NCBI RefSeq assembly: GCF_003605435.1
Contig: NZ_QXQB01000007.1
Location: forward strand, 62,001 to 126,000
Source: Paenibacillus pinisoli
GTDB lineage: Bacteria; Bacillota; Bacilli; Paenibacillales; Paenibacillaceae
Direction: 5' to 3'
Length of the DNA: 64,000 nucleotides
Shown here: positions 17,101 to 25,998 of the stretch, one piece after another
Numbering within the stretch: position 1 is the first letter of the stretch
Layout: each line of letters starts with the position of its first letter
The notes under the pieces: generated by a model
The model's database searches: none
The model's input: only the letters and a program-made list of their open reading frames with translations
What the model was told of the DNA's origin: nothing
Made by a program: the position numbers and the translations under genes

Positions 17101-17184
17101 TCTAACAGTGTTAGATTGAACCTTACAGTGTTAGATGATATCATGAACGTATGAACCTGTAAAGAACAAACTTACACTGTTAGA
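17101..17184. promoter_or_regulatory. Three TetR operators between the MATE and TetR genes
   Basis: TCTAACAGTGTTAGA (17101-17115), TTACAGTGTTAGA (17123-17135) and TTACACTGTTAGA (17172-17184) share the core TAACA/TGTTA half-sites. The first two lie at and downstream of the MATE promoter start site, the third just before the tetR start. Confidence 0.65.
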
Positions 17185-17201
17185 TAAAAGGGCGGATAAC
17201 G

Positions 17202-17882
17202 ATGAAGAAACAGCAGCCTCAGATTTCGGAGGACATGATTCTGGAAGCCTCTTGGGAGCTTCTGGGGGAGGAAGGAATAGAGAAATTCAGTATGAGGCGA
17301 TTGGCCGACCGGCTGGGGATTCAGGCTCCCTCTCTATACTGGTACTTCAAGAGCAAGCAAGATCTCTACCAGCGTCTGGCCAACCAGGTGTCCAAAATCA
17401 TTCTGGAGGAGTTTCACTCCGATGGGGATTGGAAGGAGCAGCTCGCAGGACTTGCCGAGACGGTACGGAGCGTGCTATGCCGATACCCTTGCTCCACGCA
17501 GCTTATGATGATGACGCTGCCTCACGAGCCGGACTACATCCGCTTCACCAACCGTACGCTGCTCTGCGTGGAATCGACGCCTCTTGGGCAGGATCAGAAA
17601 TTTCAAGCGATTCTTACGCTTCTCAATTATGTCTTCTACTTTGTTCTGGACGGTTATCAGCATCAGCGCAATGTAGCCACTATCGTTAAGGAAAAGGGCA
17701 TGCTTCCGGGTGATGAGATGGTCCGTCTTTTGGATTCCATGACCGAGGCGGAAGCGGGACTGTTCCGGAGGATGTTCCATAACGGCTTGTTCGAGCTGAT
17801 GGGGACCGATGGGGCGTTCCAGTTCGGCCTCAAGCTGATTCTGTCGGGGATTGAGCAGGTGATAAAGGAGCAGGAGAAGTAG
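17202..17882 (+). CDS. TetR-class regulator, divergent from the MATE pump
   Basis: 226 residues. N-terminal helix-turn-helix 'FSMRRLADRLGIQAPSLYWY' (residues about 26-50) is close to that of TetR itself ('LGVEQPTLYWH'), and the C-terminal part matches the TetR_C ligand domain layout. It should repress the MATE gene and itself through the three operators upstream and release on ligand binding. Confidence 0.88.
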   Translation: MKKQQPQISEDMILEASWELLGEEGIEKFSMRRLADRLGIQAPSLYWYFKSKQDLYQRLANQVSKIILEEFHSDGDWKEQLAGLAETVRSVLCRYPCSTQLMMMTLPHEPDYIRFTNRTLLCVESTPLGQDQKFQAILTLLNYVFYFVLDGYQHQRNVATIVKEKGMLPGDEMVRLLDSMTEAEAGLFRRMFHNGLFELMGTDGAFQFGLKLILSGIEQVIKEQEK

Positions 17883-17991
17883 GGGATTCAAGGCAAAGGC
17901 TTCATATCGGGTCTAAATATAGAAGCTTACTCAAAAGCCCTTCATCACTCTGAGGGCTTTTGTTCTGGTAACAAACTTGCCATGGAAGGAA

Positions 17992-18594
17992 CTAATGAGG
18001 TTCACGGAGGCACACATTTTCCAGATAAGCAGCAAAGCTCCTGATATTCATTCGCATATGCCGATTATTGCCTTCGAGTTTGCTTATCATAATTCCGCCT
18101 TCCATGATGGAAAGGGTGAAGGTAGCCAGATCCTCAATATCGAGGTTTTCTTTAAATTCGCCGCTTTGCACGCCTTGGGAAATGATTTTCTTGAGGGATT
18201 CCAGCGTGTCTAATAGGGCTTGCTTGGCTCTTTCACGTAAGCCTGGATGGCTGTCATCGCTATCAATGGCGGTGTTGAGGAGCGGGCAGCCTCCGATGAA
18301 GGGCGGCGCTTCCACTACTTTCTCGTATACGCGCAAATATGCCAGCAGCTTGCCAGAGGCCGTTTCTTGTTGATTGACTGCATGGGCAAGCTGGGCCCCT
18401 ACAATTTGGCCGGCATAGCTAAAAGCTTCGTATGCAATTTCGTCTTTACTGGAAAAATGGCGGTAGATGCCGCCTTTTTTGATGCCTGTCAACTCGGTTA
18501 TATCGGATAAGGATGAACCCGAATATCCTTTTTGGTTAAAAAGTTCAGCAGCCTTAGTGATAATAAACTCACGAGTTTTTTCGCCTTTCTCCAT
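17992..18594 (-). CDS. TetR family regulator of the adjacent MFS gene
   Basis: About 200 residues from ATG 18594, preceded by AGGGGG; a longer frame to 18663 lacks such a site. HTH 'LSDITELTGIKKGGIYRHFSSKDE' (read as residues about 27-50) is typical of the AcrR/YcnC-like group. Divergent from the MFS transporter; a perfect 20-bp palindrome lies at the transporter start site. Both promoters appear to share one TTGCAA -35 hexamer. Confidence 0.87.
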   Translation of the reverse strand: MEKGEKTREFIITKAAELFNQKGYSGSSLSDITELTGIKKGGIYRHFSSKDEIAYEAFSYAGQIVGAQLAHAVNQQETASGKLLAYLRVYEKVVEAPPFIGGCPLLNTAIDSDDSHPGLRERAKQALLDTLESLKKIISQGVQSGEFKENLDIEDLATFTLSIMEGGIMISKLEGNNRHMRMNIRSFAAYLENVCLREPH

Positions 18595-18627
18595 CGTCAT
18601 CCCCCTATTTAACTGTATTGTACACGT

Positions 18628-18679
18628 AGTATAACAAATGAATTTCCACTCTTGCAAAACCATGCAGCTGTGTTAATAT
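18628..18679. promoter_or_regulatory. Divergent tetR/MFS promoters sharing one palindromic -35
   Basis: TTGCAA (18652-18657) is its own reverse complement. To the right a 16-bp spacer leads to TAATAT (18674-18679) for the MFS gene; to the left an 18-bp spacer leads to TATACT (minus strand, 18633-18628) for tetR. Confidence 0.5.
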
Positions 18680-18681
18680 TG

Positions 18682-18701
18682 AAGATACCGATCGGTATCT
18701 T
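18682..18701. promoter_or_regulatory. Perfect 20-bp palindromic TetR operator
   Basis: AAGATACCGATCGGTATCTT is a perfect inverted repeat, covering the predicted transcription start of the MFS gene. The ATACCGATCGGTAT core is a classic TetR/AcrR operator form. Confidence 0.75.
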
Positions 18702-18725
18702 TTTTGAGTGACAAGGGGGATAAGA

Positions 18726-19988
18726 GTGGGCGCGACATGGTTTAAGGAATCCAAGCATGCTTGGATTGGATTGGGGTCTCTCTGGATTGTTGGATTTATC
18801 GGCGCCTTGACCCGATTTAGCATGGCTTTTTTTCAGGTGCAAATCTCGGAGGATTTACTGATTAGCAGGGGATTTATCTCAATGGCATGGTCAACCAACT
18901 TATTCATAACAGCTATATGCGCGCTTGTGGGAGGCTGGCTTGCCGATCGTTACGGCACAAAGAAGGTGCTTTTTTTAAGTGCAGTCATGAGTATTATGGG
19001 CACTGGCGTTGTCTTGTTAGGGAACGAACCTATCGTCTTTTTTGTTGGATATGGCGTGATCTCTGGGTTAGCCGGCATTGGGGCAACGACGAGCTATTTA
19101 TTGATGTTAGAATGGTTTAGGCATCACCGGGCTAAAGCCATGTCGCTGTTGGCGAGCGCATCCTCTGTAGGGTTAGCCATTATTACGCCAATTTTCGTAT
19201 CCATTGGTTGGCTGACTTGGAAGGATGCCTTTATGGCTTCTTTTGCCCTAGGCATTTTTGTGACATTGCCTGTGATTTGGCTAGGAATCAAGAGCCAGCG
19301 GCAGAAAGAGATGGAGAAACCCCAATCGGATCATCCAATAGAAGTTGAAGAGTCTGATGCGCCTCTTACCGCAACCCCATCCTCCAAGAAATTCATTCAT
19401 CTTCCTGTCTTTATTGTGGTCGCATTTGCGCTTTTCACCTGCGGAGTCAATATGGGATCCGTCGAAATGAATTTAGTAGCCATACATCAGCTGGCAGAGG
19501 TGTCACCAAGCATGATCGCCCTATCCATGAGCATACTTGGCATTATGGAAATTACGGGGGCACTCATTTGCGGCTATTTGCTGGACCGGTACAATAAATT
19601 AATGATGATGTCTATTTTGTATGGCATACGTATACTGGGCTTTGCTTTCCTCTTTATGCATCTGGGAAGTTCACCTATTGTTTTTGCGATAGCGTTCGGA
19701 GTTACCTACTTAAGCGCAGTGCCGGGAGGGATCCTTGTCATCAATGAATTTGCCAACGGAAAAGGGAAACATGCAGGGACATTACTCTTCTTCCACCAGG
19801 CCGGTGGCATTATGGGGGCGTTAATAGGAGGCTTTTCCTTCGATTATTTCCGAAATTATCAGAATCTGATCCTTGTTGACATCATGATTTGTATCCTTGT
19901 CACGCTGGGATACTTGGTATTATTCATGACACATAGAAGAGGTCTTAGCATACAAAATAAGAAGGCTGCACTAAGCGGGGCACTTTAA
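18726..19988 (+). CDS. MFS transporter (OxlT/monocarboxylate-like)
   Basis: About 420 residues, twelve membrane segments with a charged central loop near residue 205 and the MFS motif 'GGWLADRYGTKKV' between segments 2 and 3. The 'GLAGIGATTSYLLMLEWF' region recalls OxlT-like transporters. GTG 18726 is favoured because AAGGGGGA lies five to six bases before it. Substrate unknown; control by the adjacent TetR is inferred from the operator. Confidence 0.87.
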   Translation: MGATWFKESKHAWIGLGSLWIVGFIGALTRFSMAFFQVQISEDLLISRGFISMAWSTNLFITAICALVGGWLADRYGTKKVLFLSAVMSIMGTGVVLLGNEPIVFFVGYGVISGLAGIGATTSYLLMLEWFRHHRAKAMSLLASASSVGLAIITPIFVSIGWLTWKDAFMASFALGIFVTLPVIWLGIKSQRQKEMEKPQSDHPIEVEESDAPLTATPSSKKFIHLPVFIVVAFALFTCGVNMGSVEMNLVAIHQLAEVSPSMIALSMSILGIMEITGALICGYLLDRYNKLMMMSILYGIRILGFAFLFMHLGSSPIVFAIAFGVTYLSAVPGGILVINEFANGKGKHAGTLLFFHQAGGIMGALIGGFSFDYFRNYQNLILVDIMICILVTLGYLVLFMTHRRGLSIQNKKAALSGAL

Positions 19989-20073
19989 CTTCGTGTATTT
20001 TACAATATCTTTACTATCCTTATGACTATCGGTTTGCTACGATAGTCCAAATGAAGAAGAAGGATAGGATAGC

Positions 20074-20721
20074 ATGCGAGCGACTTCGTTAGAATGGGAA
20101 GCATACAATCAAATCAAGGACCGGATCGTGCGGGCGGATGTAATGCCGGGCATGCTCTTGTCGGAGAACGAGCTGGCGGGTGAGCTTGGCATGAGCCGGA
20201 CGCCGGTTCGTGCGGCGATCTCACTGCTGGAGAAGGAAGGGCTCGTCGAAAGCTTCAAAGGGCGTGGCGTTCTCGTGAAGGAAATCTCTTTTCGGCAATT
20301 CAGCCAGATGCTTGAGGTTCTCGTGTCGATGCAGTTATTTGTATTGGAAGCGGCTAAGCAAAGAGAGCTGGCATTCGATCTACAAGCGCTTCATCTTTAT
20401 TTGCAGCGCCAGGACGCTTCCCGTGAGAACGGGGACTATCTAGGCTACTATAACAATTCGTTAATGTGTATCGAGACGATCTTAAGCGCTATTGGCAACG
20501 ATTACATGCTGCAGGTGCTGGAATCTTACCGTGGCAAGTTCGTCTGCCGGATGGTTACCTTCCGCAAGCAATTCCCGCAGCTCAAGCCGCAGTGGGCCAA
20601 TGTAATGAACGGGAAAATTTATCAAGCCCTGCTGCGCAAAGATTATGACGGGGCGAAAGCGGCTATTGAAGAGAATTATAAGTATACGACGGAGCAGCTG
20701 ATGCTGAGCGGCGTCATCTAA
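20074..20721 (+). CDS. GntR family (FadR-like) regulator
   Basis: 215 residues: N-terminal winged helix 'SENELAGELGMSRTPVRAAI' and an all-helical FCD-type ligand domain. It opens the phosphoesterase/ABC gene group that follows after a terminator and likely controls it in response to an imported metabolite. Start ATG 20074 with AGGATAGGAT upstream. Confidence 0.87.
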   Translation: MRATSLEWEAYNQIKDRIVRADVMPGMLLSENELAGELGMSRTPVRAAISLLEKEGLVESFKGRGVLVKEISFRQFSQMLEVLVSMQLFVLEAAKQRELAFDLQALHLYLQRQDASRENGDYLGYYNNSLMCIETILSAIGNDYMLQVLESYRGKFVCRMVTFRKQFPQLKPQWANVMNGKIYQALLRKDYDGAKAAIEENYKYTTEQLMLSGVI

Positions 20722-20741
20722 AACTATATCTAATAGACAAG

Positions 20742-20770
20742 AAGGGTGCCTATAACAGGCATCCTTTTTT
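20742..20770 (+). terminator. Rho-independent terminator
   Basis: GGGTGCCT/AGGCATCC stem with ATAAC loop and six T, after the gntR gene. It separates the regulator from the downstream operon. Confidence 0.75.
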
Positions 20771-20896
20771 GCTTTTTAGCCCAGCATGGAGATTTACATA
20801 TCATTTAGACTGCGATAACAATTCACTTACATACAACTTGTATACTGATCTCGATTGAACGAGCATCCATTCCGCGATCTGAGAGGAGAAAGACTT

Positions 20897-21898
20897 GTGA
20901 CAATACTTCAAGCAAGCCGATATGCTGGCGAGGTATGGTATGATGATGTCCGTTTTCAAACGGACAAGCGGCCTTGGTTCGGCCAACTGCGGGAGATTGC
21001 GGCAGGAGATTTTACATTTGCAGTATTGGGCGACCGTTGCGGAATGGCAACGGCAGGAGTATTCGAGAAAGCGCTGGAGGTTGTAGCGGATTTGAAGCCG
21101 GATTTTGTCCTGTCAGTAGGGGATTTGATCGAAGGCTACTGGAAGGATGCTGCGGACGCAAGAGCGGAATGGGAGTATATCGATGAGAAAATCGAGGCCA
21201 CGGGATTGCCTTTCTTCCATGTCGTCGGCAATCATGATTACGGCAATCAAGTGATGCTGGACGTCTGGAGGGAACGAAAAGGCTTCGACTATTATGCTTT
21301 TCGGGCAGGAGACGCGCTGTTCCTCGTACTTAACACGGAGGATCCTCCGACAGAGCTTTCTGATGAATTTATCGACATGATCAAAAAAGCGACGTACAAC
21401 GTTCAGAACGATCCGGAACATATGACGGCGCATATGCAAGCCTTTTACGATGACATCGTAAGCCGCATGTCTCCAGAGCAACTGGAAGGAATGTCCCGCA
21501 TTGATCTCGCGCTCAGCGACGAGCAAATGGCATTCGCAGAGCGTGTGCTGGAAGAGAACCGCGATGCGAAATGGACGTTTGTCAGCATGCATAAACCAGG
21601 ATGGAAATCGGAGAACGAGCGATACAATAAGCTGATCGGCTTGCTGGACGGACGGCCTCATACCATCTTCGCTGGTCACCTTCACGCGATGGAATATTCC
21701 GTATCCGGCAATGGCGAACATATTCAGCTCGGCAGAACCGGCGGACATGCCCATGGCGAAGGGCCGGAAAGCGATAATGTCCTGTTATGGGTTAACGTGC
21801 GTGATGGAAAGCCAACTTACCGGGTTATGCATTTGGACGGAATTGGCGAGATCGGCAGCTACAAGCCGCAAACACATTCCCAGGAGGCAAAAAAATGA
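20897..21898 (+). CDS. Calcineurin-like phosphoesterase 1
   Basis: 334 residues from GTG 20897 with AGGAG eight bases upstream. Metallophosphoesterase motifs: 'AVLGDRCG', 'VLSVGDLIEG', 'VVGNHDYG', 'VSMHKPGW' and 'IFAGHLHAME' provide the two-metal site (the usual first D-x-H is D-x-C/R here). No signal peptide, so cytoplasmic. It overlaps the next gene by four bases (ATGA), so the two phosphoesterases are co-translated and probably act on the same imported phosphoester. Confidence 0.85.
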   Translation: MTILQASRYAGEVWYDDVRFQTDKRPWFGQLREIAAGDFTFAVLGDRCGMATAGVFEKALEVVADLKPDFVLSVGDLIEGYWKDAADARAEWEYIDEKIEATGLPFFHVVGNHDYGNQVMLDVWRERKGFDYYAFRAGDALFLVLNTEDPPTELSDEFIDMIKKATYNVQNDPEHMTAHMQAFYDDIVSRMSPEQLEGMSRIDLALSDEQMAFAERVLEENRDAKWTFVSMHKPGWKSENERYNKLIGLLDGRPHTIFAGHLHAMEYSVSGNGEHIQLGRTGGHAHGEGPESDNVLLWVNVRDGKPTYRVMHLDGIGEIGSYKPQTHSQEAKK

Positions 21899-22719
21899 CA
21901 ACATCCATTTTCTTCGCACATCTGACTGATACGCATATTAACGTACCTGGTAAAAACCCGCTGTTCGAAATGGACATGACCAAGAAGCTTCGTGAAACGT
22001 TCGCGGAGCTAGGAAGACTCAGTCAAAAGCCGGCGTTCGTCGTCATCAGCGGCGACTTGACACAAGACGGCGACACGGAAGATTACCGCCACCTTCGTAT
22101 GCTGCTGGACGAGGAGAAAGAGAAGCTCGGCGTGCCGGTCTATGTAGCGCTTGGCAATCACGACACGCGATCCTTTTTCCGCGAAGGCTACTTGCGGGAA
22201 GAGCCTTCCGAAGAATCCTACTATTACACTGTGATGGAAGGCGGACTGCGCCTGATCGTCCTTAATACGCAAGTTCCAGGCAAGCATGCAGGGGAATTGG
22301 ACGAGGAGCAGCTTAAGTGGCTGCGCGAAGAGCTGGAGACGCCTGCTCCGAACGGAACGATTATCGTGCATCACCATCCTGTCGTTCCTACGCTGACTCC
22401 GCTAATGGACAGCCATCTGCTGGACAACCCCCAGGATCTTGCTGCAGCGATCGCGGGCAGCGACGTTATCGGCATGCTCTCCGGCCACATTCATTGCAAC
22501 AATATCGGACTGTTCCAAGGCGTTCCAAGCGCTGCGGCAACAGGTGTCGCATTCGGAATCGAACCGACGAGCAATGACAGCATGAAGTTCGTCGACAACA
22601 GCGGCTACAACCTCGTGCTGGTGAAGAAAGGGCAAATGGTCGTGCATCCGATGGCGATGGCGGGCGATCATAAAGTCGTTTTCGAGTGGAAGATGGATGC
22701 CGCGCACGCCCATGCTTAA
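21895..22719 (+). CDS. Calcineurin-like phosphoesterase 2 (CpdA/GpdQ-like)
   Basis: 274 residues with a complete dimetal phosphodiesterase set: 'LTDTHIN', 'VISGDLTQDGD', 'VALGNHDTR', 'IIVHHHPV', 'LSGHIHCN'. The closest functional types are CpdA (cAMP phosphodiesterase) and GpdQ (glycerophosphodiesterase). The adjacent ABC importer favours a nutrient phosphodiester as substrate over a signalling role; this is inference. Confidence 0.87.
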   Translation: MTTSIFFAHLTDTHINVPGKNPLFEMDMTKKLRETFAELGRLSQKPAFVVISGDLTQDGDTEDYRHLRMLLDEEKEKLGVPVYVALGNHDTRSFFREGYLREEPSEESYYYTVMEGGLRLIVLNTQVPGKHAGELDEEQLKWLREELETPAPNGTIIVHHHPVVPTLTPLMDSHLLDNPQDLAAAIAGSDVIGMLSGHIHCNNIGLFQGVPSAAATGVAFGIEPTSNDSMKFVDNSGYNLVLVKKGQMVVHPMAMAGDHKVVFEWKMDAAHAHA

Positions 22720-22797
22720 TGATTGGCAGGCATCGCGTTAAATAGCTTTGAATACAAACAAAAAGCCGAAAGAACTTGCAGAGGAGAGGGAGAAACA

Positions 22798-24120
22798 ATG
22801 GCTTACAAGAAAAGATTGGCGGCTGCTCTAGTGTCGCTCGCCTTGATTGCGACAGCGTGCGGCAATGGGGCGACAGGCTCCGGCACGGATGCTGCTAATG
22901 GCGGCAATGCGGGTGTAAACGAGCAAATTACGCTGAAGTTTTACAGCTACAATCTGGCGATTGCCAGCCAAGTGCCGGGAACAGAGAAGCTGATCAGCGA
23001 ATTCGAGGCGGCGCATCCGAATATTAAGATCGATGCCATTCCGGTTTCTTCTACCGACATCAACGCTAAGGTACAGGCGGATATCGTAGCCGGTTCGGCG
23101 CCGGATGTCGCACAGCTGACGTTCGACGGCCTTGATTTCGCTGTGAACAATTTCAATGCCAAGCCGCTTGAGGATATCGTGGCTGCGGACGAGTTGAAAA
23201 GCAACTTCGAAGGTTTCTCGCCCAACGGCTTGAAGCTCGGTCAATTAAATGGCAAGACATTCGGTCTGCCATTCACGTTCAGCACGCCGGTGCTGTTCTA
23301 CAATGCCAAGCTGTTCGAGGAAGCAGGCCTTGATCCGGCTGCTCCGCCGACAACCTGGACGCAAGTGAAGGAATATGGCTTGAACATCGCCGAGAAGACC
23401 GGCATGACAGGCGCACATGTCGGCGGAGCCACGGGCGGAGACTGGATCATCCAGGCACTGATCGGCAGCAACGGCGGACAAGCTCTCTCCGACGATCGCA
23501 AAACGATCAAATTCGGCGAACCGGAAGCGGTTGAAATGGTGCAAATGTGGCAGGATCTGATCAAGAGCGGCGCCAATGGCAAGCTGAATGACGGCGAAGC
23601 GATCGAAGCGTTCAGCCAGGGCAAAATCGGGATGCTGCTGTTCACCAGTGCGCTGCAAAGCTCGTTCGTAGCCGCATCGCAAGCAGGCGGCTGGGAGCTG
23701 AAGACGGCCAAAATGCCGGCATTCGGCGATAAACCGACGACCCCAGTCAACTCCGGCAGCGCATTGTTCATTTTGTCGGACGACAAAGCGAAGCAGCAAG
23801 CGGCATGGGAATTCCTTAAATTTGCAACCAGCGAACGCGGTTATACCATTATCACTTCGGAGATCGGCTACCTGCCCCTTCGTCCAGCTATCATAGACGA
23901 CCCGAATTACTTGAAGGATTGGGTAGAAGCGAATCCGCTTGTGAAGCCGAACCTGGAACAGCTCGACAGCTTGAAGCCTTGGGTATCGTATCCGGGCCCG
24001 AACTGGAAGCAAATCGAGACGATTCTGAACGATTCCGTCTCGAAGGCGATCGCAGGAGACGTCGATGTTGCCGCAATCATGCAGGATGCGCAAAAACGCG
24101 CGCAAGCGCTGATCCAATAA
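22798..24120 (+). CDS. Extracellular solute-binding lipoprotein (CUT1 family)
   Basis: 440 residues from ATG 22798 (GAGGAGAGGGAG upstream; an extended frame begins at 22723). Signal peptide with lipobox ending at Cys21 ('LALIATACGN'), then an SBP family 1 fold as in MalE/UgpB. It captures a solute outside the membrane for the two permeases encoded next. UgpB-like binding of glycerol phosphates or their diesters is suggested by the phosphoesterase neighbours, not by the sequence itself. Confidence 0.9.
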   Translation: MAYKKRLAAALVSLALIATACGNGATGSGTDAANGGNAGVNEQITLKFYSYNLAIASQVPGTEKLISEFEAAHPNIKIDAIPVSSTDINAKVQADIVAGSAPDVAQLTFDGLDFAVNNFNAKPLEDIVAADELKSNFEGFSPNGLKLGQLNGKTFGLPFTFSTPVLFYNAKLFEEAGLDPAAPPTTWTQVKEYGLNIAEKTGMTGAHVGGATGGDWIIQALIGSNGGQALSDDRKTIKFGEPEAVEMVQMWQDLIKSGANGKLNDGEAIEAFSQGKIGMLLFTSALQSSFVAASQAGGWELKTAKMPAFGDKPTTPVNSGSALFILSDDKAKQQAAWEFLKFATSERGYTIITSEIGYLPLRPAIIDDPNYLKDWVEANPLVKPNLEQLDSLKPWVSYPGPNWKQIETILNDSVSKAIAGDVDVAAIMQDAQKRAQALIQ

Positions 24121-24183
24121 CAGATGAGAACATATGACATTCATAAGCAAACATGATTTAGGAAGAGGAAGGAAGTTAAGGCG

Positions 24184-25149
24184 ATGAGCTATGAAGCAGT
24201 AGGAACGACCCGTCAGGCAGCGGGAGCCAAGGCGCAAAGCAAGGAACGGAAGCCGTTCCTGCTGCGGCTTGGCCGAATCAAGCCGTACCTCTATCTATTG
24301 CCGGCCCTGGCATCCATCGGCTTCTGGGTATATAAACCGTTGATCCAGACGTTCCAGTTAAGCGTCTATCAATGGAATCTGCTGCCTACTTCGCCGAAGC
24401 AATATGTCGGCATGAAAAATTTCACTAATCTGACGGGCTTGCCGGAGATGGGCATTGCGTTATGGAACACGCTGATCTATACGCTGGGCGTCATTCCGTT
24501 CTCGCTTATTATCCCGTTGATCATTGCGATTGCAACCGATAATATCAGCAGAAAGGCGAGCAATCTTTACCGGGCGCTCATCTTCCTGCCGATGATTATG
24601 GCTCCGGTAGCGGTATCGTCCGTATGGCGCTGGATCATGCATCCGACGAACGGGATATTGAACAAGGCGCTCACGGACTGGTTCCACCTGTCCGAACCGA
24701 TCCGGTTTTTTACCGACGAGCGCTGGGCGATTTGGTCGATTACGTTCATAACGGGCTGGAAGCTGATCGGCTTCAGCACGCTTATCTTCTCGGCGGCAAT
24801 GACGGGCCTTAATAAGGAATATATCGAGGCGGCGAAAATCGACCGGGCCAACCGGTTCCAGATCATCTGGCATGTCATTCTGCCTTTATTGTCGCCGACG
24901 ATTCTGTTTATGGCGATGATGAGCACATTGTTCGCTTCCGAATGGAGCTTCTCGTATATTAACGTTCTTACGCAAGGCGGACCTTTTAATACAACCACGA
25001 ATATTTACTACTTGCTGTGGACGTACGGCTTCCAATCGTTCAACATCGGCTCGAGCTCCGCTGCCGCGGTCGTCTTTTTCCTTGGATTCGGCGCGCTGGC
25101 TTGGCTGTTTCTGAAGCTGACGAAGAAGCTGTCGTTCTTCGATAATTAG
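24184..25149 (+). CDS. ABC sugar-type permease (MalF/UgpA-like)
   Basis: 321 residues, six membrane segments, with the EAA loop 'EYIEAAKIDRANRFQIIWHV' that docks the ATPase. Partner of the binding protein at 22798 and permease at 25165. No ATPase gene is nearby; Firmicutes often use one shared MsmX/UgpC-type ATPase for such systems. Confidence 0.9.
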   Translation: MSYEAVGTTRQAAGAKAQSKERKPFLLRLGRIKPYLYLLPALASIGFWVYKPLIQTFQLSVYQWNLLPTSPKQYVGMKNFTNLTGLPEMGIALWNTLIYTLGVIPFSLIIPLIIAIATDNISRKASNLYRALIFLPMIMAPVAVSSVWRWIMHPTNGILNKALTDWFHLSEPIRFFTDERWAIWSITFITGWKLIGFSTLIFSAAMTGLNKEYIEAAKIDRANRFQIIWHVILPLLSPTILFMAMMSTLFASEWSFSYINVLTQGGPFNTTTNIYYLLWTYGFQSFNIGSSSAAAVVFFLGFGALAWLFLKLTKKLSFFDN

Positions 25150-25164
25150 AGGGGGCAGACATAA

Positions 25165-25998
25165 ATGGAGAAGGCAGGTCGTTCCTTCGGTTCCTTTACC
25201 GCCGTGACGGTCAAGCATTGCGCGCTTATCGCGCTCGTGCTGCTGGCGGTATTTCCGCTCTATTGGATGGTTGTAACCTCCTTGAAGCCGGAGAGCGAAG
25301 TATTTACTTCAAGCTTAATTCCGCTTCATATCACCTTAGACAATTACGTGCAGGCTTGGAACGCCATTCCGATGGGCCGGATGCTGACCAATTCCTTCGT
25401 GGTTGCAGTCATTCAGACGGTGATGCAGCTGCTGACGAGCATCTTGGCCGCTTATGCGTTCACGCGCTGGGAATTCCGCGGCAGCAACCTGATCTATGGT
25501 TTGATCGCGCTCACTTGGCTGGTTCCGTTTCAAGTGATTATGATTCCAAATTACGTGGCGATCAGCGGGTTTGGCTGGCGGGACCAGTTGGCCGGTCTGA
25601 TCATACCGAACATCGCATCGGCTTTCGCGGTGCTGCAGCTGTACAATGCGTTCAAGTCTTATCCGAAACCGCTGATCGAAGCCGCAAGGCTGGATGGCGC
25701 TTCCGACTGGGGCGTGCTCTGGCGCACGATTATGCCGAATCTGAAAGCACCGATTGCCTCTATCGGCATTCTCTTATTCATTACCTCATGGAATGATTAT
25801 TTCTGGCCGCTGCTCGTGACGACCAAGCTGGACAATTCCACCGTACAAAAAGGATTGCAAATGTTCATCTCCTCTGACGGCAACATGTGGGGAGCGCTTA
25901 TGGCGGCAACGACAATTGCCAGCTTGCCTGTATTAATCATCTACTTATTGCTGCAAAGACAAATCATAGATTCTTTCGTAAAAGGCGGGCTGAAATAA
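25165..25998 (+). CDS. ABC sugar-type permease (MalG/UgpE-like)
   Basis: 277 residues, six membrane segments, EAA motif 'PLIEAARLDGASDWGVLWRT' and the usual 'LLQRQIIDSFVKGGLK' end of CUT1 second permeases. AGGGGG precedes ATG 25165. Its TAA overlaps the ATG of the phosphatase gene by one base (TAATG), so the phosphatase belongs to the operon. Confidence 0.9.
   Translation: MEKAGRSFGSFTAVTVKHCALIALVLLAVFPLYWMVVTSLKPESEVFTSSLIPLHITLDNYVQAWNAIPMGRMLTNSFVVAVIQTVMQLLTSILAAYAFTRWEFRGSNLIYGLIALTWLVPFQVIMIPNYVAISGFGWRDQLAGLIIPNIASAFAVLQLYNAFKSYPKPLIEAARLDGASDWGVLWRTIMPNLKAPIASIGILLFITSWNDYFWPLLVTTKLDNSTVQKGLQMFISSDGNMWGALMAATTIASLPVLIIYLLLQRQIIDSFVKGGLK

Noticed and set aside
23245..24237. 330-codon minus-strand frame
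   Set aside because: Antisense of the solute-binding protein gene; composition typical of shadow frames (rich in Arg, Leu, His) and no start signal.
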